Below are positions 8,887-17,029 of a DNA stretch of 64,000 nucleotides, piece after piece. The translations under genes and the position numbers were made by a program. This stretch comes from Haloterrigena sp. H1 (GTDB lineage Archaea; Halobacteriota; Halobacteria; Halobacteriales; Natrialbaceae): NCBI RefSeq assembly GCF_005938085.1, contig NZ_SMZK01000001.1, forward strand, positions 372,001-436,000, written 5' to 3'. The number at the start of each line of letters is the position of its first letter. The first letter of the stretch is position 1. The notes under the pieces are model-generated. The model had not been told where the DNA came from. It did no database searches and saw only the letters and a program-made list of their open reading frames with translations.

Positions 8887-8956
8887 GCGACGGCTGGGCG
8901 GTCGAAACGCGACCGGGACCGGCGGCTATTCAAGTCCGGCTTGCCTACAGAATCGT

Positions 8957-9427
8957 ATGGAGGACGTTACGGACGCCGGAATCTACGCGCGGGAATCGCC
9001 GTATCTCGACCGGTACGTGCAACTGGGGGCTGCCAGCGGGCGGGTCCTCAGCGTTTCGTTTCCAGACGTGCCCGACGCAGATGCCGAGGCGGACCACCCC
9101 GTTCTCGATCAGCTCTTCGAGTACTTAGACGGCCTCGAGCCGATCACGTTCGACGACGTACAGGTCGCGATGACCATGCCGACCGACCAGCGATCGGTCC
9201 TCGAGAGCGTCCGGGAGATCCCCTACGGCGATCAGGTCACCGTCGACACGCTCGCCCGGATGACGTCGGGGCTCGATCACGAGGACGACGACGACATTAT
9301 CCTCGTCCGGACCGCACTCGACGAGAACCCGACACCGATTCTCATCCCGGACCATCGCGTCCGTGACGGCCCAAGTGCCGCACCACCGGACGTCGAGCAG
9401 AAGTTACGGTCGATCGAGGAACTCTAA
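8957..9427 (+). CDS. MGMT-fold (alkyltransferase-like) protein lacking the acceptor cysteine
   Basis: 156 residues. The C-terminal half has the order of the O6-alkylguanine-DNA alkyltransferase DNA-binding domain: VLESVREIPYGDQVTVDTLARMT (helix-turn-helix, about 81-103) and the active-site strand PILIPDHRVRDG (about 127-138). In true enzymes this last motif is PCHRV; here the cysteine is replaced by aspartate (PDHRV), so alkyl transfer by the usual mechanism is not possible. The N-terminal half is acidic and poorly conserved. It might bind DNA lesions as alkyltransferase-like proteins do, or have lost that role. No partner gene is close. Confidence 0.75.
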   Translation: MEDVTDAGIYARESPYLDRYVQLGAASGRVLSVSFPDVPDADAEADHPVLDQLFEYLDGLEPITFDDVQVAMTMPTDQRSVLESVREIPYGDQVTVDTLARMTSGLDHEDDDDIILVRTALDENPTPILIPDHRVRDGPSAAPPDVEQKLRSIEEL

Positions 9428-9548
9428 TCACCGGAAGACCTCCCTTTCGAAGTTCGATCGCTGTTCTTCCGGTATTGATCCGCTCCGGCCCGATTTCACT
9501 TTCACTTTCGGGCTACCTTTTAACCCTGGGCCCCGTGAACACGGTGAC

Positions 9549-10019
9549 ATGAGCCAAGCGACGCTCGGCGACGACGAGGAACTGTTCGGAGAAGCGGCCA
9601 CCGAGATGCGCGCGGACGTCGAGTCCTCCCTCGAAGACGCTTGGGCGGCACTCCCCGACGCCGACGACGTCTGGGAGACCGACGCCGACAACGTACTGGG
9701 TGTGCTCAACGGCCTCAACTCGGCGCTCGAGGTCGGCGATGCCGAGGACCACCTCCGCGATGCCAAAAAGTGGTTCACGATGGGCCAGCGTGCCGATGCC
9801 TTCGACGATGCCGACGACCTCGAAGAAGAAATAGCCGACCTCGAGGACGCCATCACGGATATTTCGGGGGCGAGCGAGCAGGTCGGCGAACTCACGTCGA
9901 CGATTCCGGCGCTTCGCGGCACGCTCGAGGATGCCGGACCCGCGGACGACGCAGCCGACGATGACGCAGGTGACGACGCCGGCGGCGAAGCCGAAGCCGA
10001 AGCCGAAGACGAGGAATAA
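9549..10019 (+). CDS. Haloarchaeal DUF5790-type protein
   Basis: 156 residues, starting MSQATLGDDEELFGEAATEM at ATG 9549. All-helical, highly acidic, with a conserved core (DVESSLEDAWAALPDADDVW, GVLNGLNSALEVGDAEDHLRDAKKWF) and a low-complexity Ala/Asp/Glu tail. I recognise the pattern as the haloarchaea-specific family I know as DUF5790; the number should be checked. Function unknown. Upstream, a 120-bp gap contains a TTTTAACC-like stretch near 9520 that may be its promoter. Confidence 0.75.
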   Translation: MSQATLGDDEELFGEAATEMRADVESSLEDAWAALPDADDVWETDADNVLGVLNGLNSALEVGDAEDHLRDAKKWFTMGQRADAFDDADDLEEEIADLEDAITDISGASEQVGELTSTIPALRGTLEDAGPADDAADDDAGDDAGGEAEAEAEDEE

Positions 10020-10081
10020 CCGACTCCCATCAGGCGGCTACTCGAGCCATACTCCCCGCCTGTCGGCCCAGCCCGCGGCCG

Positions 10082-10819
10082 TTACCGATGGTCAGGCCGC
10101 GAGACGTCACGCTCGGCGACTGCCTCGAGCAGCCAAGCGAGCGAATCGGCAGCACTCTCGAGTAGTGTCTCCCCACGCTGGGCGTCGCCGTTGGCCGGAT
10201 CGCCGACGACACCGTTTTCCGCGAACTCCGCCGAATCGTAGGCCAGATTGACGTGACTCGTCCAGTCGCCCCAGCCGTCGGCCGCGCCGGTGCGAGCCTC
10301 GTCGATCCGATTCTCCCGGATCAGTTCTGGTTCGAGATGACGGAGCAAAGCGGTCTCGAGGGGCCCACCGTGGCCCATATCACTGCTGTGCTCGCCGACG
10401 GCTTCGAACCAGGTGAACGGAACGACGTAGGCATCGCCGGCTCGCGTCAGCCGGCCACCGACCTCTCGGAGGGCGTCGACGTTGCCGCCGTGGCCGTTGA
10501 CGAGGACGACGCGGTCGAAGCCGTGGTGAGCGAGGCTCTCGACGGCCTCGCCGACGTAGTCGCGGAACGTGTCTTCGGAGACCCACATCGTCCCGGGGAA
10601 CTGGCGGTGTTCCGCGGCGATCCCGACCGGAATCGCCGGCGCACGAACGACCTCGCGGTCGACTCGCTCGACCCCTGCGTCGGCGATCGCTTCCGCGGTG
10701 AGCACGTCCGTCCCGAGGGGTGCGTGTGGGCCGTGTTGTTCCGTGCTACCGACGGGAACGACCGCGAGATCCGTCTCGAGATCGTCCACGTCCGTCCACG
10801 TCGCCGCTGTGAGATCCAT
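10082..10819 (-). CDS. Creatininase family amidohydrolase
   Basis: 245 residues from ATG 10819 (an ATG nine codons further upstream is possible). Metal-binding motifs of the creatininase/ArfB family are visible: VVPVGSTEQHGPHAPLGTD (about 21-39), the HRQFPGTM segment (about 71-78), LVNGHGGNVDALRE (about 104-117) and the pocket around SSDMGHGGPLETALL (about 143-157), supplying Glu, Asp and His ligands. Relatives include creatininase, the archaeal riboflavin/F420-pathway formamide hydrolase ArfB and mycofactocin protein E. ArfB activity is plausible in a haloarchaeon but the sequence alone does not decide it. Confidence 0.8.
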   Translation of the reverse strand: MDLTAATWTDVDDLETDLAVVPVGSTEQHGPHAPLGTDVLTAEAIADAGVERVDREVVRAPAIPVGIAAEHRQFPGTMWVSEDTFRDYVGEAVESLAHHGFDRVVLVNGHGGNVDALREVGGRLTRAGDAYVVPFTWFEAVGEHSSDMGHGGPLETALLRHLEPELIRENRIDEARTGAADGWGDWTSHVNLAYDSAEFAENGVVGDPANGDAQRGETLLESAADSLAWLLEAVAERDVSRPDHR

Positions 10820-10947
10820 GCGCGAGAATACGCTTCTGTCGGACAAAAGTCAATACATATTCGACCGCGTTGCATAGTACGTCGCAATCGGACTGCACGG
10901 CGAACGCAGGCCCAATCCGTTTGCGGCCTGGTTGCGTTCCGTCACGT

Positions 10948-11292
10948 ATGCCTGACGAGAATCGCGAGGCCGGCGTCGAACTCGGCGACGTACAGGAGTC
11001 GCTCACGAACGTGGAGTATCCGATCGGTCACGACGAGTTACTCGAGGCCCACGGCGACGAGGAGATCGAGATGAGCGGCAACACGACGACGCTCGAGGAG
11101 GTCATCGGTCCGTTGAACGAAGACGAGTATCGGGACTACGGCGAGGTCGAGGGAGCCATCATGAACATGGTCGGCGACGAGGCCATCGGTCGGAAAAACT
11201 ACAGCGATCGCACGCCGCCCGCGGCAGGCGAGGACAGACAGGACGAAGGGGCACCGGACCAGGGCGACCAGAGTGAGCAAGAGTCGTTCTAG
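10948..11292 (+). CDS. Haloarchaeal DUF5789-type protein
   Basis: 114 residues from ATG 10948. Conserved core: GVELGDVQESLTNVEYPIGH, DELLEAHGDEEIEMSGNTTT and LEEVIGPLNEDEYRDYGEVE, followed by IMNMVGDEAIGRKNYSDR and an acidic tail. This is the organisation of the haloarchaeal family I know as DUF5789 (number to be confirmed). It is soluble, and its function is unknown. The gene ends just before an R1 repeat (11316-11398). Confidence 0.72.
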   Translation: MPDENREAGVELGDVQESLTNVEYPIGHDELLEAHGDEEIEMSGNTTTLEEVIGPLNEDEYRDYGEVEGAIMNMVGDEAIGRKNYSDRTPPAAGEDRQDEGAPDQGDQSEQESF

Positions 11293-11315
11293 ACGCCTCC
11301 GCGACCCCTCTTTCT

Positions 11316-11398
11316 CATACGGACTCCCGTCAGTCAGTGTCGGTGCACCCGCGACCCGTCCTGTGGGCCCACCAGGACATCGTGACAGCAGCCCGTCT
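11316..11398 (+). repeat. R1 palindromic element, copy A
   Basis: An 83-bp copy of the dispersed R1 family. It starts CATACGGACTCCCGTCAGTC and ends GACAGCAGCCCGTCTCA. The core holds GTGCACCCGC and the GACCCGTC loop; its right stem arm is degraded. It fills the gap between the convergent DUF5789 gene and the ABC exporter, and its right end overlaps the exporter stop codon (11398-11400). Confidence 0.75.
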
Positions 11399-13362
11399 CA
11401 GTCGTCGTCGCCGACTTCCGTCCGTGCCTGTCGGCGCTGGGCGCGTTCGATGAACTCCTGGGGAAGGTCGTCGATTTCGCCGGCCTGAACGCCCCAGAGA
11501 TGCGAGTAGAGTCCGTCGTTTGCGAGCAACTCCTCGTGTGTTCCCCGTTCGGCGATCTCACCACCCTCGAGAACGAGAATCCGGTCGGCGTCTTTGATCG
11601 TCGAGAGTCGGTGCGCGATGGCGAACGTCGTTCGATCTTCCGCGAGGTCGTCGATCGACCGCTGGATGAGCATCTCGGTCTCGGTGTCGACGTCGCTGGT
11701 CGCCTCGTCTAAGACGAGGATCGCCGGATCTCTGAGGATCGCACGAGCGATCGAGAGTCGTTGACGCTGCCCGCCGGAGAGCTTGACGCCGCGTTCGCCG
11801 ACCTCCGTATCGTAGCCGTCGGGTAAGTTCTCGATGAACTCGTGGGCTTCGGCCATCTTCGCGGCCTCGATCACGTCTTTACGATCGGCGTCGAACGTGC
11901 CGTATCTGATGTTCTCCGCGACGCTGCCATAGAAGAGGAAGGTGTCCTGGCTGACGTAGCCGATCGATTCGCGAAGGCTCTGGAGAGTGACGTCTTGGAT
12001 GTTCTGTCCGTCGACCCGAATCGCTCCATCGTCGACGTCGTACATTCGCAAGAGGAGCTTGAGGACCGTCGACTTGCCAGCACCGGTCGGCCCGACCAGT
12101 GCGAGCGTCTCCCCGCCTTCGACGGTGAAGTCGATTTTCTCGAGGACTGGCTCCTCCGTCTGCGAATCCTCCGTTTCACGGTCCTCGTAGCTAAACGCCA
12201 CGTCGTCGTATTCGACGCGGCCGTCGGCCACCGTGAGGTCGGGTGCGTCGGGTTCTTCGCCGACCCGGTTCGGTTCGTCCATCAGCCCGAAAATGCGCGC
12301 ACTCGAGGCCCGCGCGCGCTGGTACATATTGATGATCTGACCGAACTGGGCCATCGGCCAAATAAAGCGCTGGGTGTAGAGGATGAAGACGACGAACATC
12401 CCGGTACTGAGTTCGCCCGAGAACGGCCCCGGCGGACCCGAGATGACCCAGAGACCGCCGACGAGGAAGGTGACGACGAAGCCGATGCCCGCGAGCACGC
12501 GCAGCCCGGGGAAGAACTTGATCCGCGTCCGGATCGCACCCCAGTTGGCGTCGAAGTACTCCTGAGAGACGTCTTCGACGCGGTCGGATTCGTAGGACTC
12601 GGTCGTACTCGACTTGATGACCTGAATCCCGCCGAGGTTGTTCTCGAGCCGGGAGTTGACCGTGCCGACGGTCGAGCGCACCTCGGCGTACTTCGGCTGG
12701 ATGGTCTTGATGAATAGGTAGGTGAAACCGGCGATCAGCGGCACCGGCAGCAAGGCGACCAGTGCGAGCTGCCAGTTGATCGCCAGCAGTAAGCCGCCGA
12801 TACCCACCACCATCACGAGCAGCCGAAACAGGGAGTTCATCCCGTCGTTCAAGAATTTCTCGAGGCGGTTGACGTCGTTCGAGAGGATCGACATCATCTC
12901 GCCGGTCTGTTTGTCGGCGAAAAAACCCATGTCCAGGCGCTGCATCTCGTCGTAGGTGTCGGTCCGAATGTCGTGTTGGACGTTTTGTGCGAACGTGTTG
13001 AACCCCCAGTTTCGGGTCCAGTGGAAGATCGCCGAACAGAGAAACGCCCCCGCGATGATCCCGATCGTCAGCCAGAACTGGGCGAGCCGTCCGTCGGGAA
13101 CGTACGGTTCAATGAGACCGCCACCCACTGGAAACGCCGCCGCGTACGCGATCTCCTGGCGGATCACGGCGTCGATCGCGATCCCGAGCATGAGCGGCGG
13201 CAACAGATCCAGGATTCGAGCGCCGACGCTCGCGATCACGCCGACGACCGCAGCCCCGACGTAGTTCACACCGTACTCGAGGAACAGCCGCTTCATCGGG
13301 TTCTCGACGTCCGCCCGTTGGTCCTCGAACGGGTCGTCCTCGTCTCCGTCGGCGTGATTCAT
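11398..13362 (-). CDS. ABC exporter (fused transmembrane and ATP-binding half-transporter)
   Basis: 654 residues. An acidic N-terminus, then a type-1 exporter membrane domain of six helices (about 35-345; for example VNYVGAAVVGVIASVGARIL and LLVMVVGIGGLLLAINWQLA), including the coupling region FFADKQTGEMMSILSNDVNR. The ATPase domain shows Walker A GPTGAGKST (about 428-436), Q-loop YVSQDTFLF, signature LSGGQRQRLSIARAI, Walker B ILVLDEATSDVD and H-loop AIAHRLST. Likely a homodimer exporting a drug, lipid or other hydrophobic compound; substrate unknown. The ATG at 13362 is favoured over one nine codons upstream. Confidence 0.92.
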   Translation of the reverse strand: MNHADGDEDDPFEDQRADVENPMKRLFLEYGVNYVGAAVVGVIASVGARILDLLPPLMLGIAIDAVIRQEIAYAAAFPVGGGLIEPYVPDGRLAQFWLTIGIIAGAFLCSAIFHWTRNWGFNTFAQNVQHDIRTDTYDEMQRLDMGFFADKQTGEMMSILSNDVNRLEKFLNDGMNSLFRLLVMVVGIGGLLLAINWQLALVALLPVPLIAGFTYLFIKTIQPKYAEVRSTVGTVNSRLENNLGGIQVIKSSTTESYESDRVEDVSQEYFDANWGAIRTRIKFFPGLRVLAGIGFVVTFLVGGLWVISGPPGPFSGELSTGMFVVFILYTQRFIWPMAQFGQIINMYQRARASSARIFGLMDEPNRVGEEPDAPDLTVADGRVEYDDVAFSYEDRETEDSQTEEPVLEKIDFTVEGGETLALVGPTGAGKSTVLKLLLRMYDVDDGAIRVDGQNIQDVTLQSLRESIGYVSQDTFLFYGSVAENIRYGTFDADRKDVIEAAKMAEAHEFIENLPDGYDTEVGERGVKLSGGQRQRLSIARAILRDPAILVLDEATSDVDTETEMLIQRSIDDLAEDRTTFAIAHRLSTIKDADRILVLEGGEIAERGTHEELLANDGLYSHLWGVQAGEIDDLPQEFIERAQRRQARTEVGDDD

Positions 13363-13463
13363 TGATCGGGGCTCAGGGATCGTCAGCAATAAGAATTGCC
13401 GACGAATCGAAACATATCCCGTGTCGATGGCCCCATGAAGTCACGTATGGGCCCACTATTGAC

Positions 13464-14006
13464 TCATTCGGGCCCACTGGAATCGAGGCTGGTGACGGTC
13501 GTCTGATTCGACTCGAGGTCGATCTCAACCTCGTCGCCGACCTCGATTCCCGTTTCATTCGTGTAGCCGCGTGGCACCTCAAGCACCCATTTCCCGCGCC
13601 CGGAGTACTCGAGATCGTTGCCGTCTTCGTTCGGGCCGGGTGCACGGGCGTGGTGGATCATCGTGATCTCGCCGTCCGCACCGATGAAGATGATATCGAT
13701 GTCGAAATCCATCTCGCGCATCACGTAGGTCAGGTCTTGCTCGCTTTCGTGGACGAACAACATGCCATTACCCGGTTCGAGCGAGTCGTGGTTGCTCAGT
13801 CCAGTGTAGCGTTCTCGGCGGTCGTCTGCAACCTCGACATCGATAACCGCTTTCGGCTCGCCGCTATCGGCGTTGTCGACCACCCGTACCTCTCCGCTAT
13901 CGGGCCCCCATGGCGTCGAGACGAGCCCGGCCTGAACGAGAACGACACCGGCGATCGAAAGGACGGCGATCGCGAGCAATCCCTTGCCTACGCGCCCGAC
14001 TGACAT
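13464..14006 (-). CDS. DUF192 family membrane-anchored protein
   Basis: 180 residues from ATG 14006. One N-terminal hydrophobic segment (GLLAIAVLSIAGVVLVQAGL, about 7-26) probably anchors the protein with the rest outside. The body has the DUF192 pattern: ERYTGLSNHDSLEPGNGMLFVH (about 67-88), DIDIIFIGADGEITMIHHA and WVLEVPRGYTNETGIEVGDE. DUF192 is a small beta-barrel of unknown role found in secreted proteins of bacteria and archaea. It stands alone between the ABC exporter and tRNA-Val. Confidence 0.85.
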   Translation of the reverse strand: MSVGRVGKGLLAIAVLSIAGVVLVQAGLVSTPWGPDSGEVRVVDNADSGEPKAVIDVEVADDRRERYTGLSNHDSLEPGNGMLFVHESEQDLTYVMREMDFDIDIIFIGADGEITMIHHARAPGPNEDGNDLEYSGRGKWVLEVPRGYTNETGIEVGDEVEIDLESNQTTVTSLDSSGPE

Positions 14007-14068
14007 ACACGATAGCTGCACGGCCAGAGAGTAAAGGTTATTCGGACGGACCTACTCGTCTCGGATGC

Positions 14069-14142
14069 GGGCTCGTGGTCTAGCTGGTCATGACGCGGCC
14101 TTTACAAGGCCGAGGTCGGTGGTTCGAACCCGCCCGAGCCCA
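14069..14142 (+). tRNA. tRNA-Val (TAC anticodon)
   Basis: A complete cloverleaf: the acceptor stem GGGCTCG pairs with CGAGCCC, the D-arm contains AGCTGGT, the anticodon loop is TTTACAA with TAC between paired GGCC arms, and the T-arm has GGTTCGAACC. Discriminator base is A and CCA is not encoded. The last 24 bases are repeated exactly at 14222-14245 and imperfectly at 14342-14364. Confidence 0.95.
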
Positions 14143-14221
14143 TTTCTGGGACGAAACGACAGTGAGTCACAGAACTGTATACGAGGGTGGGTTCTAATCA
14201 GGGAGCAGCTTCGCTGTGACC

Positions 14222-14245
14222 GTGGTTCGAACCCGCCCGAGCCCA
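14222..14245 (+). repeat. Exact 24-bp duplication of the tRNA-Val 3' end
   Basis: Identical to bases 14119-14142 of tRNA-Val (T-arm 3' part, acceptor strand and discriminator), 103 bp downstream. This is how an attachment site or an insertion footprint at a tRNA 3' end looks. No integrase is nearby. The 79-bp spacer has no gene. Confidence 0.85.
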
Positions 14246-14341
14246 CTTCCTACTGCGAGCAACTCCGCGAGCAGCAGGTATGTGGAACGAGGGCGGTTCG
14301 AAAGAGACGACACGCGCACAGCAACGCGGGCACGTCTCGGC

Positions 14342-14364
14342 GTAGTTCGAGCCCGCCCGAGACC
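14342..14364 (+). repeat. Second, degenerate duplication of the tRNA-Val 3' end
   Basis: GTAGTTCGAGCCCGCCCGAG plus a few bases matches the tRNA-Val tail with about three changes, 120 bp beyond the first duplication. The spacer between the two begins CTGCGAGCAACTCCGCGAGC, similar to the start of the tRNA-Phe spacer. Confidence 0.65.
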
Positions 14365-14501
14365 GAGCTGTCTGCGACAGACCTCGAGTCCGAGACGTCC
14401 GACGGCGACAGTAAACAACAGTGCTTCGACCACCCCCGCGACCGGTTTCGATGCCGTCCTCGAGCCGGCTTTCGAGTTCGAACGGGATCAGGCCGACGTA
14501 G

Positions 14502-14948
14502 TCAGTGCTTGAGCCGCGCAACGTTTTCCCGAATCTGGCCGAGGAGGCCGTCCCCTGACCCGGGCTGGAGAGCTGCATGAAGCGTCGAGTTCTCGGGTTC
14601 GTCCTCGACGACGATGCGGAGATACGGCTCGAGTTGCTCGAAGTTGTCCGCGAGGACGACGGTATGGTTGTCTTCGTTGTGCTCGACGACACCCGCATCG
14701 TCCAGTTTCGGGACGTGACACTGGACCGACGAGACGTAGACGCTCTTGTACTCGTTTTTTGCGACCTCGTCCGGCGGTACGTCGTGTTCCCAGCCGGCGA
14801 CCGTCTCGGCCAGCGTCGATAGCTCGATCGGCTCGTCCTGGCCCCGAAGCGCATAGAGGAGATACCGCCGCCGGCGGTTCGCCAATAACTCGAGGATCGT
14901 GTCGGCGTCGAGTTCGGTGGGCTCTTGGCTCGAGGTAAGCGATTCCAT
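14502..14948 (-). CDS. Haloarchaeal winged-helix regulator (DUF7344-type)
   Basis: 148 residues. A winged-helix core: LDADTILELLANRRRRYLLY (about 12-31), then ELSTLAETVAGWEH and YKSVYVSSVQCHVPKLDDAG (about 67-86, recognition helix region), followed by the wing VVEHNEDNHTVVLAD. This is the haloarchaeal family I know as DUF7344, which are predicted DNA-binding regulators. Target unknown. It is encoded convergent to the tRNA-Val tail repeats and preceded by about 220 bp of AT-rich non-coding DNA. Confidence 0.8.
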   Translation of the reverse strand: MESLTSSQEPTELDADTILELLANRRRRYLLYALRGQDEPIELSTLAETVAGWEHDVPPDEVAKNEYKSVYVSSVQCHVPKLDDAGVVEHNEDNHTVVLADNFEQLEPYLRIVVEDEPENSTLHAALQPGSGDGLLGQIRENVARLKH

Positions 14949-15137
14949 AACACAATATTACCCCCCAGGGCGGAAAAGGGTGTCTTGAATATCCGTTAAT
15001 CCAACAAACAGATGGTAATCCAACATAGATATCCGTGTATTGTCTCCGTTACTGGTTTTTCAATACCATACTCAATATATCGGGCCCCGTCGCAGGCTCC
15101 TGTAAGCAGTGTGGAACGACGATCGCGATTCGAAATC
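14949..15137. other. AT-rich intergenic region without a gene
   Basis: Non-coding. It has a run of AT-rich boxes (AATATTACC near 14955, ATACTCAATATATCGGG near 15067) that can hold the promoter of the minus-strand regulator and sequences upstream of tRNA-Phe. No ORF with haloarchaeal codon bias is visible. Confidence 0.5.
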
Positions 15138-15150
15138 CTTTTTTATATCA
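15138..15150 (+). promoter_or_regulatory. TATA box of tRNA-Phe
   Basis: CCTTTTTTATATC lies 20-32 bases before the first base of tRNA-Phe, the right distance for an archaeal TATA box with the preceding CGAAA as a possible BRE. Confidence 0.7.
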
Positions 15151-15169
15151 TGGACGGAGAGAGAGGTAA

Positions 15170-15243
15170 GCCGCCTTAGCTCAGACTGGGAGAGCACTCG
15201 ACTGAAGATCGAGCTGTCCCCGGTTCAAATCCGGGAGGCGGCA
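15170..15243 (+). tRNA. tRNA-Phe (GAA anticodon)
   Basis: A complete cloverleaf: GCCGCCT pairs with AGGCGGC, the D-loop is AGACTGGGAGA, the anticodon loop ACTGAAGAT lies between CTCGA... and TCGAG arms with GAA, and the T-arm is CCCGGTTCAAATCCGGG. Discriminator A, CCA not encoded. Its last 23 bases are repeated exactly at 15344-15366. Confidence 0.96.
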
Positions 15244-15343
15244 TTTTCCTGCGAACAACGTGAGCAGTGAAAACGCTCCCGAGCGTATTCTGAACCCTGG
15301 AAGTCACAGCCTGCGCAGCGAAGCGAGCAGGAATGTCTTCCTT

Positions 15344-15366
15344 CGGTTCAAATCCGGGAGGCGGCA
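15344..15366 (+). repeat. Exact 23-bp duplication of the tRNA-Phe 3' end
   Basis: Same as bases 15221-15243 of tRNA-Phe, 123 bp downstream. The spacer starts TTTTCCTGCGAACAACGTGA and ends with CGCAGCGAAGCGAGCAGGAA. Both spacer ends resemble those of the tRNA-His duplication. Confidence 0.85.
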
Positions 15367-15980
15367 CTCCCTTCTCGGTTCATATGCCGGAACGACAAGC
15401 CTCCTACTCAGTAGTCTCTATGCCGTTGCTTGCAAGGGAGCGGGGTGAGCGTGGGTGCAACTGCTCGAGATCGCGTCCCACGAGGTTGCAGCACCCTTCC
15501 TCTTCGCTGAGTGTGGTCTCAAATCGTCTTTCGCGTGCGATCGGCGGCTCACGGACGGCGACAAGAGTTTCGGATCAGCCGTCTGCGAAAGCTGCACGAC
15601 AGAACCGGCCGAGAGACTTCGGCATCGTCAACGGCTTCTGCAGTCGACGCTGTGTCCTCGAGATATTCGCCCGTTCAACTGTGGGGCGTTCCGGTTGACG
15701 ACGCAGCCGAACCGGATCAGCAGCGGTGTGATATCGCGCGATAGTAATATACTGTCCGAACACGCCCAGTAACTCTCCGTTGGACGGCCGGCAGTCTCGA
15801 GCGGGACGCCTGAACGGACGTGATCAGTCACATCGGGGTTCGAGCGGGAAAACAGTAGAGCGGGTGGGAGGAACAGTAGCCAGGGTATTTACTGAGGCGG
15901 CGGGACTGGTTGCACTGCCCTACGAGGCAACGCGCTTGCGGATCCCCCGTCTCGTAGGATGCGATACAACCCAGAGAACC
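15367..15980. other. 614-bp region with no recognisable gene
   Basis: Only short ORFs with untypical composition occur here, none with a conserved motif. Codon bias does not match the neighbours. It may contain decayed coding sequence or remnants of whatever created the tRNA-Phe tail repeat. An AT-rich stretch near 15740 (GATAGTAATATACTG) is the only promoter-like signal. Confidence 0.5.
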
Positions 15981-16526
15981 ATGTCACACCAACAGCCACC
16001 GCACCAGCAAATGGGACAGTCACCGCAACAGCGAGCCGGCCGCCAGCGATCTCAGCAACAGACCGGACAGCAGTATCAACAGCAACAGCAACAACAGCAG
16101 CCACAGTCGTTCGATCAGGCCGTCCCGCAGCAGGTCTCGCAGGCCATCTACCAGCTCGAGGAGCTCGAGTCGGACGCCGAGTGGGCGCACGGACAGGCGA
16201 TGAAGTCCGGCGACCGATCCACTTCCGGAATGCTGGCTGATCTCACGCAGATCATCCATCTCCAGAAGACGCTCCTCCTGCGGCAATCCGAGTTCGCACA
16301 GACGTTCGGCCAGTGCACCCAGCAAGCGATCCAGCAGAGCACCCAGCAACTCCAGCAGTCCCAGGCGCCGGGTGTCCAGCAGGTGATTCGGCAGGCCCAG
16401 CAGCTCTCTCAGACGATCCACCAGGCGAGCCAGCAGGTCACACAGCAGGGCCAGCGACAGCAGGGCCAGTCACAGCAGATGGGGAGCCAAATGCCGTCGC
16501 CGCAAGTCGGTGGCCAGTCCTTCTAA
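15981..16526 (+). CDS. Glutamine-rich protein with helical core, function unknown
   Basis: 181 residues from ATG 15981, opening MSHQQPPHQQMGQSPQQRAG. Gln makes up about a quarter of the protein, including an eight-Gln run at residues about 34-41. The middle (FDQAVPQQVSQAIYQLEELE, then AEWAHGQAMKSGDRSTSGML, LADLTQIIHLQKTLLLRQSE) has helical heptad character and is the only non-repetitive part; the C-terminal 60 residues are again QQ/SQ repeats. This composition contrasts with the acidic proteome. There is no signal peptide or membrane helix. Its function is unknown; a helical bundle with disordered Gln-rich tails is inference. Confidence 0.75.
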   Translation: MSHQQPPHQQMGQSPQQRAGRQRSQQQTGQQYQQQQQQQQPQSFDQAVPQQVSQAIYQLEELESDAEWAHGQAMKSGDRSTSGMLADLTQIIHLQKTLLLRQSEFAQTFGQCTQQAIQQSTQQLQQSQAPGVQQVIRQAQQLSQTIHQASQQVTQQGQRQQGQSQQMGSQMPSPQVGGQSF

Positions 16527-16636
16527 GAACTGGCTCGACTGACACACCCTCGCAATCTTCGCGTTTATAATACTATTTATCGAGCGTCGAGTGGGAGCGG
16601 TCTTTACAAGCGGGTAGGCGCGGCGCTGTAACGTAA

Positions 16637-16906
16637 TCAAAGCGGTGTGAGACAGTTCCGACAGTAAGTAAATGCGGGATCGTTTTCGACACCACACTGC
16701 CGACACGTGAAGGGCGTCCCGTCTGCCGTGTTCCCATCGAGTGCCGTCGGCTCCGATTCCGTCGCGTCGGCGTCCTGGGACCGTCTCTCGGACCGTCGCT
16801 CGAGGCCGTCCCGATAAATCCCTGTAAGCACTGGGATACTGATCCCGATCGCAGCGAGTAGGAGACCGATGACTACCGCAGCGTAGATCTGTTCGGGAGC
16901 GGTCAC
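16637..16906 (-). CDS. Membrane-anchored zinc-ribbon protein (89 aa)
   Basis: One N-terminal membrane helix (IYAAVVIGLLLAAIGISIPV, about 7-26), a charged linker, and a C-terminal zinc ribbon FTCRQCGVENDPAFTYCRNC with two CxxC pairs (about 66-85). Haloarchaea have many such small proteins (the type I know as DUF7577); functions are unknown. It is convergent with the Gln-rich gene. Confidence 0.75.
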   Translation of the reverse strand: MTAPEQIYAAVVIGLLLAAIGISIPVLTGIYRDGLERRSERRSQDADATESEPTALDGNTADGTPFTCRQCGVENDPAFTYCRNCLTPL

Positions 16907-17029
16907 ACCCTTATTCTACGGTCGCCGGCTGTTTAGTGCTGTCCACTGGACACAGCGCCGACCGGTGGCCGGTGTGGCAGACGCGTGTGACCGCCAACGA
17001 CTTTCACCCCACGGCTCGGTAACGTACCT

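Noticed and set aside
11842..12717. 291-codon plus-strand frame inside the ABC exporter gene
   Set aside because: Antisense shadow; the minus-strand product has all ABC motifs.
14222..14364. Additional tRNA genes downstream of tRNA-Val
   Set aside because: Only the 3' third of a tRNA is present; no acceptor 5' strand, D-arm or anticodon arm.
15344..15366. Second tRNA-Phe
   Set aside because: Only the T-arm part and acceptor 3' strand are duplicated.
15455..15772. 105-codon frame after tRNA-Phe
   Set aside because: Composition and codon positions do not match haloarchaeal genes, several overlapping frames of equal quality, no motif.
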